Shown: one piece after another, positions 1 through 13,600 of the stretch
How the letters are laid out: each line of letters opens with the position of its first letter
Position numbering within the stretch: the stretch's first letter is position 1
Origin: Primulina eburnea
Lineage: Eukaryota; Streptophyta; Magnoliopsida; Lamiales; Gesneriaceae
Reading direction: 5' to 3'
NCBI RefSeq assembly: GCF_022965805.1
Contig: NC_133108.1
Location: 25,945,545-26,009,544 of the forward strand
Length of the DNA stretch: 64,000 nucleotides
The notes under the pieces: model-generated
What the model saw: the letters and a program-made list of their open reading frames with translations, nothing else
Database searches by the model: none
Told to the model about the DNA's origin: nothing
Program-made: the position numbers and the translations under genes

Positions 1-437
1 ATCCACAACAACAAAAATAGAATCCCTCCCCTTCTTAGTCCTAGGCAACCCCAAAATAAAGTCCATAGAAATGTCAATCCAAGTTCTTTTTAAGAATAGC
101 ACGCAAAAGTGTTCCCAAAGTTCTATTGACAACTTCAGTTTGTCCATCCGTTTGAGGATGACAAGTAGTAGAAAACAACAATTTTGTGCCAAGTTTAGCC
201 CATAAAGTCTTCCAAAAGTAACTCAAGAATTTAACATCGCGACCAGAAACAATAGTCCTAGGCATGCCATGCAACCTAACGACTTCTCTAAAGAACAAAT
301 CCGCAATGTTTGAAGCATCATCGGTTTTATGACAAGCTATAAAATGTGCCATCTTAGAGAATCTATCCACAACAACAAAAATAGAATCCCTCCCCTTCTT
401 AGTCCTAGGCAACCCCAAAATAAAGTCCATAGAAATG

Positions 438-1283
438 TCAATCCAAGTTCTTTTTAAGAATAGCACGCAAAAGTGTTCCCAAAGTTCTATTGACAACTTC
501 AGTTTGTCCATCCGTTTGAGGATGACAAGTAGTAGAAAACAACAATTTTGTGCCAAGTTTAGCCCATAAAGTCTTCCAAAAGTAACTCAAGAATTTAACA
601 TCGCGACCAGAAACAATAGTCCTAGGCATGCCATGCAACCTAACGACTTCTCTAAAGAACAAATCCGCAATGTTTGAAGCATCATCGGTTTTATGACAAG
701 CTATAAAATGTGCCATCTTAGAGAATCTATCCACAACAACAAAAATAGAATCCCTCCCCTTCTTAGTCCTAGGCAACCCCAAAATAAAGTCCATAGAAAT
801 GTCAATCCAAGTTCTTTTAAGAATAGCACGCAAAAGTGTTCCCAAAGTTCTATTGACAACTTCAGTTTGTCCATCCGTTTGAGGATGACAAGTAGTAGAA
901 AACAACAATTTTGTGCCAAGTTTAGCCCATAAAGTCTTCCAAAAGTAACTCAAGAATTTAACATCGCGACCAGAAACAATAGTCCTAGGCATGCCATGCA
1001 ACCTAACGACTTCTCTAAAGAACAAATCCGCAATGTTTGAAGCATCATCGGTTTTATGACAAGCTATAAAATGTGCCATCTTAGAGAATCTATCCACAAC
1101 AACAAAAATAGAATCCCTCCCCTTCTTAGTCCTAGGCAACCCCAAAATAAAGTCCATAGAAATGTCAATCCAAGTTCTTTTTAAGAATAGCACGCAAAAG
1201 TGTTCCCAAAGTTCTATTGACAACTTCAGTTTGTCCATCCGTTTGAGGATGACAAGTAGTAGAAAACAACAATTTTGTGCCAA
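438..1283 (-). pseudogene. Two Sat364 units fused in frame by a 1-bp deletion
   Basis: A 281-codon frame spanning two units. One unit here is 363 bp (121 codons), because a T run at 811-820 is one base short, so the integrase frame continues through the unit junction. The product would hold two catalytic cores in tandem, each with Gly at the second catalytic position. This is the only such unit seen in the homogeneous array, so it is most likely a chance slip in a homopolymer (or a sequencing error) and not a selected fusion. Confidence 0.85.
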
Positions 1284-1647
1284 GTTTAGCCCATAAAGTC
1301 TTCCAAAAGTAACTCAAGAATTTAACATCGCGACCAGAAACAATAGTCCTAGGCATGCCATGCAACCTAACGACTTCTCTAAAGAACAAATCCGCAATGT
1401 TTGAAGCATCATCGGTTTTATGACAAGCTATAAAATGTGCCATCTTAGAGAATCTATCCACAACAACAAAAATAGAATCCCTCCCCTTCTTAGTCCTAGG
1501 CAACCCCAAAATAAAGTCCATAGAAATGTCAATCCAAGTTCTTTTTAAGAATAGCACGCAAAAGTGTTCCCAAAGTTCTATTGACAACTTCAGTTTGTCC
1601 ATCCGTTTGAGGATGACAAGTAGTAGAAAACAACAATTTTGTGCCAA
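1165..1647 (-). pseudogene. Representative Sat364 unit: integrase catalytic-core fragment
   Basis: A 160-codon open frame that recurs every 364 bp (1529-2011, 1893-2375, and so on to 18637-19119). Residues 1-35 are out-of-frame read-through of the previous unit. Residues 36-157 are the integrase core fold of Ty3/gypsy elements. The first catalytic Asp is D44 (in ISMDF) and the Glu is E141 (in TDGQTE). The residue 61 after D44 and 36 before E141, where the second catalytic Asp should be, is G105 (VSGRD instead of VSDRD). The zinc-binding N-terminus and the C-terminal and chromodomain parts are absent. It cannot be an active integrase. It has no promoter of its own that I can see. I treat it as a frozen gene fragment, not a gene. 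Confidence 0.9.
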
Positions 1648-4600
1648 GTTTAGCCCATAAAGTCTTCCAAAAGTAACTCAAGAATTTAACATCGCGACCA
1701 GAAACAATAGTCCTAGGCATGCCATGCAACCTAACGACTTCTCTAAAGAACAAATCCGCAATGTTTGAAGCATCATCGGTTTTATGACAAGCTATAAAAT
1801 GTGCCATCTTAGAGAATCTATCCACAACAACAAAAATAGAATCCCTCCCCTTCTTAGTCCTAGGCAACCCCAAAATAAAGTCCATAGAAATGTCAATCCA
1901 AGTTCTTTTTAAGAATAGCACGCAAAAGTGTTCCCAAAGTTCTATTGACAACTTCAGTTTGTCCATCCGTTTGAGGATGACAAGTAGTAGAAAACAACAA
2001 TTTTGTGCCAAGTTTAGCCCATAAAGTCTTCCAAAAGTAACTCAAGAATTTAACATCGCGACCAGAAACAATAGTCCTAGGCATGCCATGCAACCTAACG
2101 ACTTCTCTAAAGAACAAATCCGCAATGTTTGAAGCATCATCGGTTTTATGACAAGCTATAAAATGTGCCATCTTAGAGAATCTATCCACAACAACAAAAA
2201 TAGAATCCCTCCCCTTCTTAGTCCTAGGCAACCCCAAAATAAAGTCCATAGAAATGTCAATCCAAGTTCTTTTTAAGAATAGCACGCAAAAGTGTTCCCA
2301 AAGTTCTATTGACAACTTCAGTTTGTCCATCCGTTTGAGGATGACAAGTAGTAGAAAACAACAATTTTGTGCCAAGTTTAGCCCATAAAGTCTTCCAAAA
2401 GTAACTCAAGAATTTAACATCGCGACCAGAAACAATAGTCCTAGGCATGCCATGCAACCTAACGACTTCTCTAAAGAACAAATCCGCAATGTTTGAAGCA
2501 TCATCGGTTTTATGACAAGCTATAAAATGTGCCATCTTAGAGAATCTATCCACAACAACAAAAATAGAATCCCTCCCCTTCTTAGTCCTAGGCAACCCCA
2601 AAATAAAGTCCATAGAAATGTCAATCCAAGTTCTTTTTAAGAATAGCACGCAAAAGTGTTCCCAAAGTTCTATTGACAACTTCAGTTTGTCCATCCGTTT
2701 GAGGATGACAAGTAGTAGAAAACAACAATTTTGTGCCAAGTTTAGCCCATAAAGTCTTCCAAAAGTAACTCAAGAATTTAACATCGCGACCAGAAACAAT
2801 AGTCCTAGGCATGCCATGCAACCTAACGACTTCTCTAAAGAACAAATCCGCAATGTTTGAAGCATCATCGGTTTTATGACAAGCTATAAAATGTGCCATC
2901 TTAGAGAATCTATCCACAACAACAAAAATAGAATCCCTCCCCTTCTTAGTCCTAGGCAACCCCAAAATAAAGTCCATAGAAATGTCAATCCAAGTTCTTT
3001 TTAAGAATAGCACGCAAAAGTGTTCCCAAAGTTCTATTGACAACTTCAGTTTGTCCATCCGTTTGAGGATGACAAGTAGTAGAAAACAACAATTTTGTGC
3101 CAAGTTTAGCCCATAAAGTCTTCCAAAAGTAACTCAAGAATTTAACATCGCGACCAGAAACAATAGTCCTAGGCATGCCATGCAACCTAACGACTTCTCT
3201 AAAGAACAAATCCGCAATGTTTGAAGCATCATCGGTTTTATGACAAGCTATAAAATGTGCCATCTTAGAGAATCTATCCACAACAACAAAAATAGAATCC
3301 CTCCCCTTCTTAGTCCTAGGCAACCCCAAAATAAAGTCCATAGAAATGTCAATCCAAGTTCTTTTTAAGAATAGCACGCAAAAGTGTTCCCAAAGTTCTA
3401 TTGACAACTTCAGTTTGTCCATCCGTTTGAGGATGACAAGTAGTAGAAAACAACAATTTTGTGCCAAGTTTAGCCCATAAAGTCTTCCAAAAGTAACTCA
3501 AGAATTTAACATCGCGACCAGAAACAATAGTCCTAGGCATGCCATGCAACCTAACGACTTCTCTAAAGAACAAATCCGCAATGTTTGAAGCATCATCGGT
3601 TTTATGACAAGCTATAAAATGTGCCATCTTAGAGAATCTATCCACAACAACAAAAATAGAATCCCTCCCCTTCTTAGTCCTAGGCAACCCCAAAATAAAG
3701 TCCATAGAAATGTCAATCCAAGTTCTTTTTAAGAATAGCACGCAAAAGTGTTCCCAAAGTTCTATTGACAACTTCAGTTTGTCCATCCGTTTGAGGATGA
3801 CAAGTAGTAGAAAACAACAATTTTGTGCCAAGTTTAGCCCATAAAGTCTTCCAAAAGTAACTCAAGAATTTAACATCGCGACCAGAAACAATAGTCCTAG
3901 GCATGCCATGCAACCTAACGACTTCTCTAAAGAACAAATCCGCAATGTTTGAAGCATCATCGGTTTTATGACAAGCTATAAAATGTGCCATCTTAGAGAA
4001 TCTATCCACAACAACAAAAATAGAATCCCTCCCCTTCTTAGTCCTAGGCAACCCCAAAATAAAGTCCATAGAAATGTCAATCCAAGTTCTTTTTAAGAAT
4101 AGCACGCAAAAGTGTTCCCAAAGTTCTATTGACAACTTCAGTTTGTCCATCCGTTTGAGGATGACAAGTAGTAGAAAACAACAATTTTGTGCCAAGTTTA
4201 GCCCATAAAGTCTTCCAAAAGTAACTCAAGAATTTAACATCGCGACCAGAAACAATAGTCCTAGGCATGCCATGCAACCTAACGACTTCTCTAAAGAACA
4301 AATCCGCAATGTTTGAAGCATCATCGGTTTTATGACAAGCTATAAAATGTGCCATCTTAGAGAATCTATCCACAACAACAAAAATAGAATCCCTCCCCTT
4401 CTTAGTCCTAGGCAACCCCAAAATAAAGTCCATAGAAATGTCAATCCAAGTTCTTTTTAAGAATAGCACGCAAAAGTGTTCCCAAAGTTCTATTGACAAC
4501 TTCAGTTTGTCCATCCGTTTGAGGATGACAAGTAGTAGAAAACAACAATTTTGTGCCAAGTTTAGCCCATAAAGTCTTCCAAAAGTAACTCAAGAATTTA

Positions 4601-7600
4601 ACATCGCGACCAGAAACAATAGTCCTAGGCATGCCATGCAACCTAACGACTTCTCTAAAGAACAAATCCGCAATGTTTGAAGCATCATCGGTTTTATGAC
4701 AAGCTATAAAATGTGCCATCTTAGAGAATCTATCCACAACAACAAAAATAGAATCCCTCCCCTTCTTAGTCCTAGGCAACCCCAAAATAAAGTCCATAGA
4801 AATGTCAATCCAAGTTCTTTTTAAGAATAGCACGCAAAAGTGTTCCCAAAGTTCTATTGACAACTTCAGTTTGTCCATCCGTTTGAGGATGACAAGTAGT
4901 AGAAAACAACAATTTTGTGCCAAGTTTAGCCCATAAAGTCTTCCAAAAGTAACTCAAGAATTTAACATCGCGACCAGAAACAATAGTCCTAGGCATGCCA
5001 TGCAACCTAACGACTTCTCTAAAGAACAAATCCGCAATGTTTGAAGCATCATCGGTTTTATGACAAGCTATAAAATGTGCCATCTTAGAGAATCTATCCA
5101 CAACAACAAAAATAGAATCCCTCCCCTTCTTAGTCCTAGGCAACCCCAAAATAAAGTCCATAGAAATGTCAATCCAAGTTCTTTTTAAGAATAGCACGCA
5201 AAAGTGTTCCCAAAGTTCTATTGACAACTTCAGTTTGTCCATCCGTTTGAGGATGACAAGTAGTAGAAAACAACAATTTTGTGCCAAGTTTAGCCCATAA
5301 AGTCTTCCAAAAGTAACTCAAGAATTTAACATCGCGACCAGAAACAATAGTCCTAGGCATGCCATGCAACCTAACGACTTCTCTAAAGAACAAATCCGCA
5401 ATGTTTGAAGCATCATCGGTTTTATGACAAGCTATAAAATGTGCCATCTTAGAGAATCTATCCACAACAACAAAAATAGAATCCCTCCCCTTCTTAGTCC
5501 TAGGCAACCCCAAAATAAAGTCCATAGAAATGTCAATCCAAGTTCTTTTTAAGAATAGCACGCAAAAGTGTTCCCAAAGTTCTATTGACAACTTCAGTTT
5601 GTCCATCCGTTTGAGGATGACAAGTAGTAGAAAACAACAATTTTGTGCCAAGTTTAGCCCATAAAGTCTTCCAAAAGTAACTCAAGAATTTAACATCGCG
5701 ACCAGAAACAATAGTCCTAGGCATGCCATGCAACCTAACGACTTCTCTAAAGAACAAATCCGCAATGTTTGAAGCATCATCGGTTTTATGACAAGCTATA
5801 AAATGTGCCATCTTAGAGAATCTATCCACAACAACAAAAATAGAATCCCTCCCCTTCTTAGTCCTAGGCAACCCCAAAATAAAGTCCATAGAAATGTCAA
5901 TCCAAGTTCTTTTTAAGAATAGCACGCAAAAGTGTTCCCAAAGTTCTATTGACAACTTCAGTTTGTCCATCCGTTTGAGGATGACAAGTAGTAGAAAACA
6001 ACAATTTTGTGCCAAGTTTAGCCCATAAAGTCTTCCAAAAGTAACTCAAGAATTTAACATCGCGACCAGAAACAATAGTCCTAGGCATGCCATGCAACCT
6101 AACGACTTCTCTAAAGAACAAATCCGCAATGTTTGAAGCATCATCGGTTTTATGACAAGCTATAAAATGTGCCATCTTAGAGAATCTATCCACAACAACA
6201 AAAATAGAATCCCTCCCCTTCTTAGTCCTAGGCAACCCCAAAATAAAGTCCATAGAAATGTCAATCCAAGTTCTTTTTAAGAATAGCACGCAAAAGTGTT
6301 CCCAAAGTTCTATTGACAACTTCAGTTTGTCCATCCGTTTGAGGATGACAAGTAGTAGAAAACAACAATTTTGTGCCAAGTTTAGCCCATAAAGTCTTCC
6401 AAAAGTAACTCAAGAATTTAACATCGCGACCAGAAACAATAGTCCTAGGCATGCCATGCAACCTAACGACTTCTCTAAAGAACAAATCCGCAATGTTTGA
6501 AGCATCATCGGTTTTATGACAAGCTATAAAATGTGCCATCTTAGAGAATCTATCCACAACAACAAAAATAGAATCCCTCCCCTTCTTAGTCCTAGGCAAC
6601 CCCAAAATAAAGTCCATAGAAATGTCAATCCAAGTTCTTTTTAAGAATAGCACGCAAAAGTGTTCCCAAAGTTCTATTGACAACTTCAGTTTGTCCATCC
6701 GTTTGAGGATGACAAGTAGTAGAAAACAACAATTTTGTGCCAAGTTTAGCCCATAAAGTCTTCCAAAAGTAACTCAAGAATTTAACATCGCGACCAGAAA
6801 CAATAGTCCTAGGCATGCCATGCAACCTAACGACTTCTCTAAAGAACAAATCCGCAATGTTTGAAGCATCATCGGTTTTATGACAAGCTATAAAATGTGC
6901 CATCTTAGAGAATCTATCCACAACAACAAAAATAGAATCCCTCCCCTTCTTAGTCCTAGGCAACCCCAAAATAAAGTCCATAGAAATGTCAATCCAAGTT
7001 CTTTTTAAGAATAGCACGCAAAAGTGTTCCCAAAGTTCTATTGACAACTTCAGTTTGTCCATCCGTTTGAGGATGACAAGTAGTAGAAAACAACAATTTT
7101 GTGCCAAGTTTAGCCCATAAAGTCTTCCAAAAGTAACTCAAGAATTTAACATCGCGACCAGAAACAATAGTCCTAGGCATGCCATGCAACCTAACGACTT
7201 CTCTAAAGAACAAATCCGCAATGTTTGAAGCATCATCGGTTTTATGACAAGCTATAAAATGTGCCATCTTAGAGAATCTATCCACAACAACAAAAATAGA
7301 ATCCCTCCCCTTCTTAGTCCTAGGCAACCCCAAAATAAAGTCCATAGAAATGTCAATCCAAGTTCTTTTTAAGAATAGCACGCAAAAGTGTTCCCAAAGT
7401 TCTATTGACAACTTCAGTTTGTCCATCCGTTTGAGGATGACAAGTAGTAGAAAACAACAATTTTGTGCCAAGTTTAGCCCATAAAGTCTTCCAAAAGTAA
7501 CTCAAGAATTTAACATCGCGACCAGAAACAATAGTCCTAGGCATGCCATGCAACCTAACGACTTCTCTAAAGAACAAATCCGCAATGTTTGAAGCATCAT

Positions 7601-10600
7601 CGGTTTTATGACAAGCTATAAAATGTGCCATCTTAGAGAATCTATCCACAACAACAAAAATAGAATCCCTCCCCTTCTTAGTCCTAGGCAACCCCAAAAT
7701 AAAGTCCATAGAAATGTCAATCCAAGTTCTTTTTAAGAATAGCACGCAAAAGTGTTCCCAAAGTTCTATTGACAACTTCAGTTTGTCCATCCGTTTGAGG
7801 ATGACAAGTAGTAGAAAACAACAATTTTGTGCCAAGTTTAGCCCATAAAGTCTTCCAAAAGTAACTCAAGAATTTAACATCGCGACCAGAAACAATAGTC
7901 CTAGGCATGCCATGCAACCTAACGACTTCTCTAAAGAACAAATCCGCAATGTTTGAAGCATCATCGGTTTTATGACAAGCTATAAAATGTGCCATCTTAG
8001 AGAATCTATCCACAACAACAAAAATAGAATCCCTCCCCTTCTTAGTCCTAGGCAACCCCAAAATAAAGTCCATAGAAATGTCAATCCAAGTTCTTTTTAA
8101 GAATAGCACGCAAAAGTGTTCCCAAAGTTCTATTGACAACTTCAGTTTGTCCATCCGTTTGAGGATGACAAGTAGTAGAAAACAACAATTTTGTGCCAAG
8201 TTTAGCCCATAAAGTCTTCCAAAAGTAACTCAAGAATTTAACATCGCGACCAGAAACAATAGTCCTAGGCATGCCATGCAACCTAACGACTTCTCTAAAG
8301 AACAAATCCGCAATGTTTGAAGCATCATCGGTTTTATGACAAGCTATAAAATGTGCCATCTTAGAGAATCTATCCACAACAACAAAAATAGAATCCCTCC
8401 CCTTCTTAGTCCTAGGCAACCCCAAAATAAAGTCCATAGAAATGTCAATCCAAGTTCTTTTTAAGAATAGCACGCAAAAGTGTTCCCAAAGTTCTATTGA
8501 CAACTTCAGTTTGTCCATCCGTTTGAGGATGACAAGTAGTAGAAAACAACAATTTTGTGCCAAGTTTAGCCCATAAAGTCTTCCAAAAGTAACTCAAGAA
8601 TTTAACATCGCGACCAGAAACAATAGTCCTAGGCATGCCATGCAACCTAACGACTTCTCTAAAGAACAAATCCGCAATGTTTGAAGCATCATCGGTTTTA
8701 TGACAAGCTATAAAATGTGCCATCTTAGAGAATCTATCCACAACAACAAAAATAGAATCCCTCCCCTTCTTAGTCCTAGGCAACCCCAAAATAAAGTCCA
8801 TAGAAATGTCAATCCAAGTTCTTTTTAAGAATAGCACGCAAAAGTGTTCCCAAAGTTCTATTGACAACTTCAGTTTGTCCATCCGTTTGAGGATGACAAG
8901 TAGTAGAAAACAACAATTTTGTGCCAAGTTTAGCCCATAAAGTCTTCCAAAAGTAACTCAAGAATTTAACATCGCGACCAGAAACAATAGTCCTAGGCAT
9001 GCCATGCAACCTAACGACTTCTCTAAAGAACAAATCCGCAATGTTTGAAGCATCATCGGTTTTATGACAAGCTATAAAATGTGCCATCTTAGAGAATCTA
9101 TCCACAACAACAAAAATAGAATCCCTCCCCTTCTTAGTCCTAGGCAACCCCAAAATAAAGTCCATAGAAATGTCAATCCAAGTTCTTTTTAAGAATAGCA
9201 CGCAAAAGTGTTCCCAAAGTTCTATTGACAACTTCAGTTTGTCCATCCGTTTGAGGATGACAAGTAGTAGAAAACAACAATTTTGTGCCAAGTTTAGCCC
9301 ATAAAGTCTTCCAAAAGTAACTCAAGAATTTAACATCGCGACCAGAAACAATAGTCCTAGGCATGCCATGCAACCTAACGACTTCTCTAAAGAACAAATC
9401 CGCAATGTTTGAAGCATCATCGGTTTTATGACAAGCTATAAAATGTGCCATCTTAGAGAATCTATCCACAACAACAAAAATAGAATCCCTCCCCTTCTTA
9501 GTCCTAGGCAACCCCAAAATAAAGTCCATAGAAATGTCAATCCAAGTTCTTTTTAAGAATAGCACGCAAAAGTGTTCCCAAAGTTCTATTGACAACTTCA
9601 GTTTGTCCATCCGTTTGAGGATGACAAGTAGTAGAAAACAACAATTTTGTGCCAAGTTTAGCCCATAAAGTCTTCCAAAAGTAACTCAAGAATTTAACAT
9701 CGCGACCAGAAACAATAGTCCTAGGCATGCCATGCAACCTAACGACTTCTCTAAAGAACAAATCCGCAATGTTTGAAGCATCATCGGTTTTATGACAAGC
9801 TATAAAATGTGCCATCTTAGAGAATCTATCCACAACAACAAAAATAGAATCCCTCCCCTTCTTAGTCCTAGGCAACCCCAAAATAAAGTCCATAGAAATG
9901 TCAATCCAAGTTCTTTTTAAGAATAGCACGCAAAAGTGTTCCCAAAGTTCTATTGACAACTTCAGTTTGTCCATCCGTTTGAGGATGACAAGTAGTAGAA
10001 AACAACAATTTTGTGCCAAGTTTAGCCCATAAAGTCTTCCAAAAGTAACTCAAGAATTTAACATCGCGACCAGAAACAATAGTCCTAGGCATGCCATGCA
10101 ACCTAACGACTTCTCTAAAGAACAAATCCGCAATGTTTGAAGCATCATCGGTTTTATGACAAGCTATAAAATGTGCCATCTTAGAGAATCTATCCACAAC
10201 AACAAAAATAGAATCCCTCCCCTTCTTAGTCCTAGGCAACCCCAAAATAAAGTCCATAGAAATGTCAATCCAAGTTCTTTTTAAGAATAGCACGCAAAAG
10301 TGTTCCCAAAGTTCTATTGACAACTTCAGTTTGTCCATCCGTTTGAGGATGACAAGTAGTAGAAAACAACAATTTTGTGCCAAGTTTAGCCCATAAAGTC
10401 TTCCAAAAGTAACTCAAGAATTTAACATCGCGACCAGAAACAATAGTCCTAGGCATGCCATGCAACCTAACGACTTCTCTAAAGAACAAATCCGCAATGT
10501 TTGAAGCATCATCGGTTTTATGACAAGCTATAAAATGTGCCATCTTAGAGAATCTATCCACAACAACAAAAATAGAATCCCTCCCCTTCTTAGTCCTAGG

Positions 10601-13600
10601 CAACCCCAAAATAAAGTCCATAGAAATGTCAATCCAAGTTCTTTTTAAGAATAGCACGCAAAAGTGTTCCCAAAGTTCTATTGACAACTTCAGTTTGTCC
10701 ATCCGTTTGAGGATGACAAGTAGTAGAAAACAACAATTTTGTGCCAAGTTTAGCCCATAAAGTCTTCCAAAAGTAACTCAAGAATTTAACATCGCGACCA
10801 GAAACAATAGTCCTAGGCATGCCATGCAACCTAACGACTTCTCTAAAGAACAAATCCGCAATGTTTGAAGCATCATCGGTTTTATGACAAGCTATAAAAT
10901 GTGCCATCTTAGAGAATCTATCCACAACAACAAAAATAGAATCCCTCCCCTTCTTAGTCCTAGGCAACCCCAAAATAAAGTCCATAGAAATGTCAATCCA
11001 AGTTCTTTTTAAGAATAGCACGCAAAAGTGTTCCCAAAGTTCTATTGACAACTTCAGTTTGTCCATCCGTTTGAGGATGACAAGTAGTAGAAAACAACAA
11101 TTTTGTGCCAAGTTTAGCCCATAAAGTCTTCCAAAAGTAACTCAAGAATTTAACATCGCGACCAGAAACAATAGTCCTAGGCATGCCATGCAACCTAACG
11201 ACTTCTCTAAAGAACAAATCCGCAATGTTTGAAGCATCATCGGTTTTATGACAAGCTATAAAATGTGCCATCTTAGAGAATCTATCCACAACAACAAAAA
11301 TAGAATCCCTCCCCTTCTTAGTCCTAGGCAACCCCAAAATAAAGTCCATAGAAATGTCAATCCAAGTTCTTTTTAAGAATAGCACGCAAAAGTGTTCCCA
11401 AAGTTCTATTGACAACTTCAGTTTGTCCATCCGTTTGAGGATGACAAGTAGTAGAAAACAACAATTTTGTGCCAAGTTTAGCCCATAAAGTCTTCCAAAA
11501 GTAACTCAAGAATTTAACATCGCGACCAGAAACAATAGTCCTAGGCATGCCATGCAACCTAACGACTTCTCTAAAGAACAAATCCGCAATGTTTGAAGCA
11601 TCATCGGTTTTATGACAAGCTATAAAATGTGCCATCTTAGAGAATCTATCCACAACAACAAAAATAGAATCCCTCCCCTTCTTAGTCCTAGGCAACCCCA
11701 AAATAAAGTCCATAGAAATGTCAATCCAAGTTCTTTTTAAGAATAGCACGCAAAAGTGTTCCCAAAGTTCTATTGACAACTTCAGTTTGTCCATCCGTTT
11801 GAGGATGACAAGTAGTAGAAAACAACAATTTTGTGCCAAGTTTAGCCCATAAAGTCTTCCAAAAGTAACTCAAGAATTTAACATCGCGACCAGAAACAAT
11901 AGTCCTAGGCATGCCATGCAACCTAACGACTTCTCTAAAGAACAAATCCGCAATGTTTGAAGCATCATCGGTTTTATGACAAGCTATAAAATGTGCCATC
12001 TTAGAGAATCTATCCACAACAACAAAAATAGAATCCCTCCCCTTCTTAGTCCTAGGCAACCCCAAAATAAAGTCCATAGAAATGTCAATCCAAGTTCTTT
12101 TTAAGAATAGCACGCAAAAGTGTTCCCAAAGTTCTATTGACAACTTCAGTTTGTCCATCCGTTTGAGGATGACAAGTAGTAGAAAACAACAATTTTGTGC
12201 CAAGTTTAGCCCATAAAGTCTTCCAAAAGTAACTCAAGAATTTAACATCGCGACCAGAAACAATAGTCCTAGGCATGCCATGCAACCTAACGACTTCTCT
12301 AAAGAACAAATCCGCAATGTTTGAAGCATCATCGGTTTTATGACAAGCTATAAAATGTGCCATCTTAGAGAATCTATCCACAACAACAAAAATAGAATCC
12401 CTCCCCTTCTTAGTCCTAGGCAACCCCAAAATAAAGTCCATAGAAATGTCAATCCAAGTTCTTTTTAAGAATAGCACGCAAAAGTGTTCCCAAAGTTCTA
12501 TTGACAACTTCAGTTTGTCCATCCGTTTGAGGATGACAAGTAGTAGAAAACAACAATTTTGTGCCAAGTTTAGCCCATAAAGTCTTCCAAAAGTAACTCA
12601 AGAATTTAACATCGCGACCAGAAACAATAGTCCTAGGCATGCCATGCAACCTAACGACTTCTCTAAAGAACAAATCCGCAATGTTTGAAGCATCATCGGT
12701 TTTATGACAAGCTATAAAATGTGCCATCTTAGAGAATCTATCCACAACAACAAAAATAGAATCCCTCCCCTTCTTAGTCCTAGGCAACCCCAAAATAAAG
12801 TCCATAGAAATGTCAATCCAAGTTCTTTTTAAGAATAGCACGCAAAAGTGTTCCCAAAGTTCTATTGACAACTTCAGTTTGTCCATCCGTTTGAGGATGA
12901 CAAGTAGTAGAAAACAACAATTTTGTGCCAAGTTTAGCCCATAAAGTCTTCCAAAAGTAACTCAAGAATTTAACATCGCGACCAGAAACAATAGTCCTAG
13001 GCATGCCATGCAACCTAACGACTTCTCTAAAGAACAAATCCGCAATGTTTGAAGCATCATCGGTTTTATGACAAGCTATAAAATGTGCCATCTTAGAGAA
13101 TCTATCCACAACAACAAAAATAGAATCCCTCCCCTTCTTAGTCCTAGGCAACCCCAAAATAAAGTCCATAGAAATGTCAATCCAAGTTCTTTTTAAGAAT
13201 AGCACGCAAAAGTGTTCCCAAAGTTCTATTGACAACTTCAGTTTGTCCATCCGTTTGAGGATGACAAGTAGTAGAAAACAACAATTTTGTGCCAAGTTTA
13301 GCCCATAAAGTCTTCCAAAAGTAACTCAAGAATTTAACATCGCGACCAGAAACAATAGTCCTAGGCATGCCATGCAACCTAACGACTTCTCTAAAGAACA
13401 AATCCGCAATGTTTGAAGCATCATCGGTTTTATGACAAGCTATAAAATGTGCCATCTTAGAGAATCTATCCACAACAACAAAAATAGAATCCCTCCCCTT
13501 CTTAGTCCTAGGCAACCCCAAAATAAAGTCCATAGAAATGTCAATCCAAGTTCTTTTTAAGAATAGCACGCAAAAGTGTTCCCAAAGTTCTATTGACAAC

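Noticed and set aside
693..932. + strand frame inside the satellite
   Set aside because: Antisense shadow of the integrase fragment.
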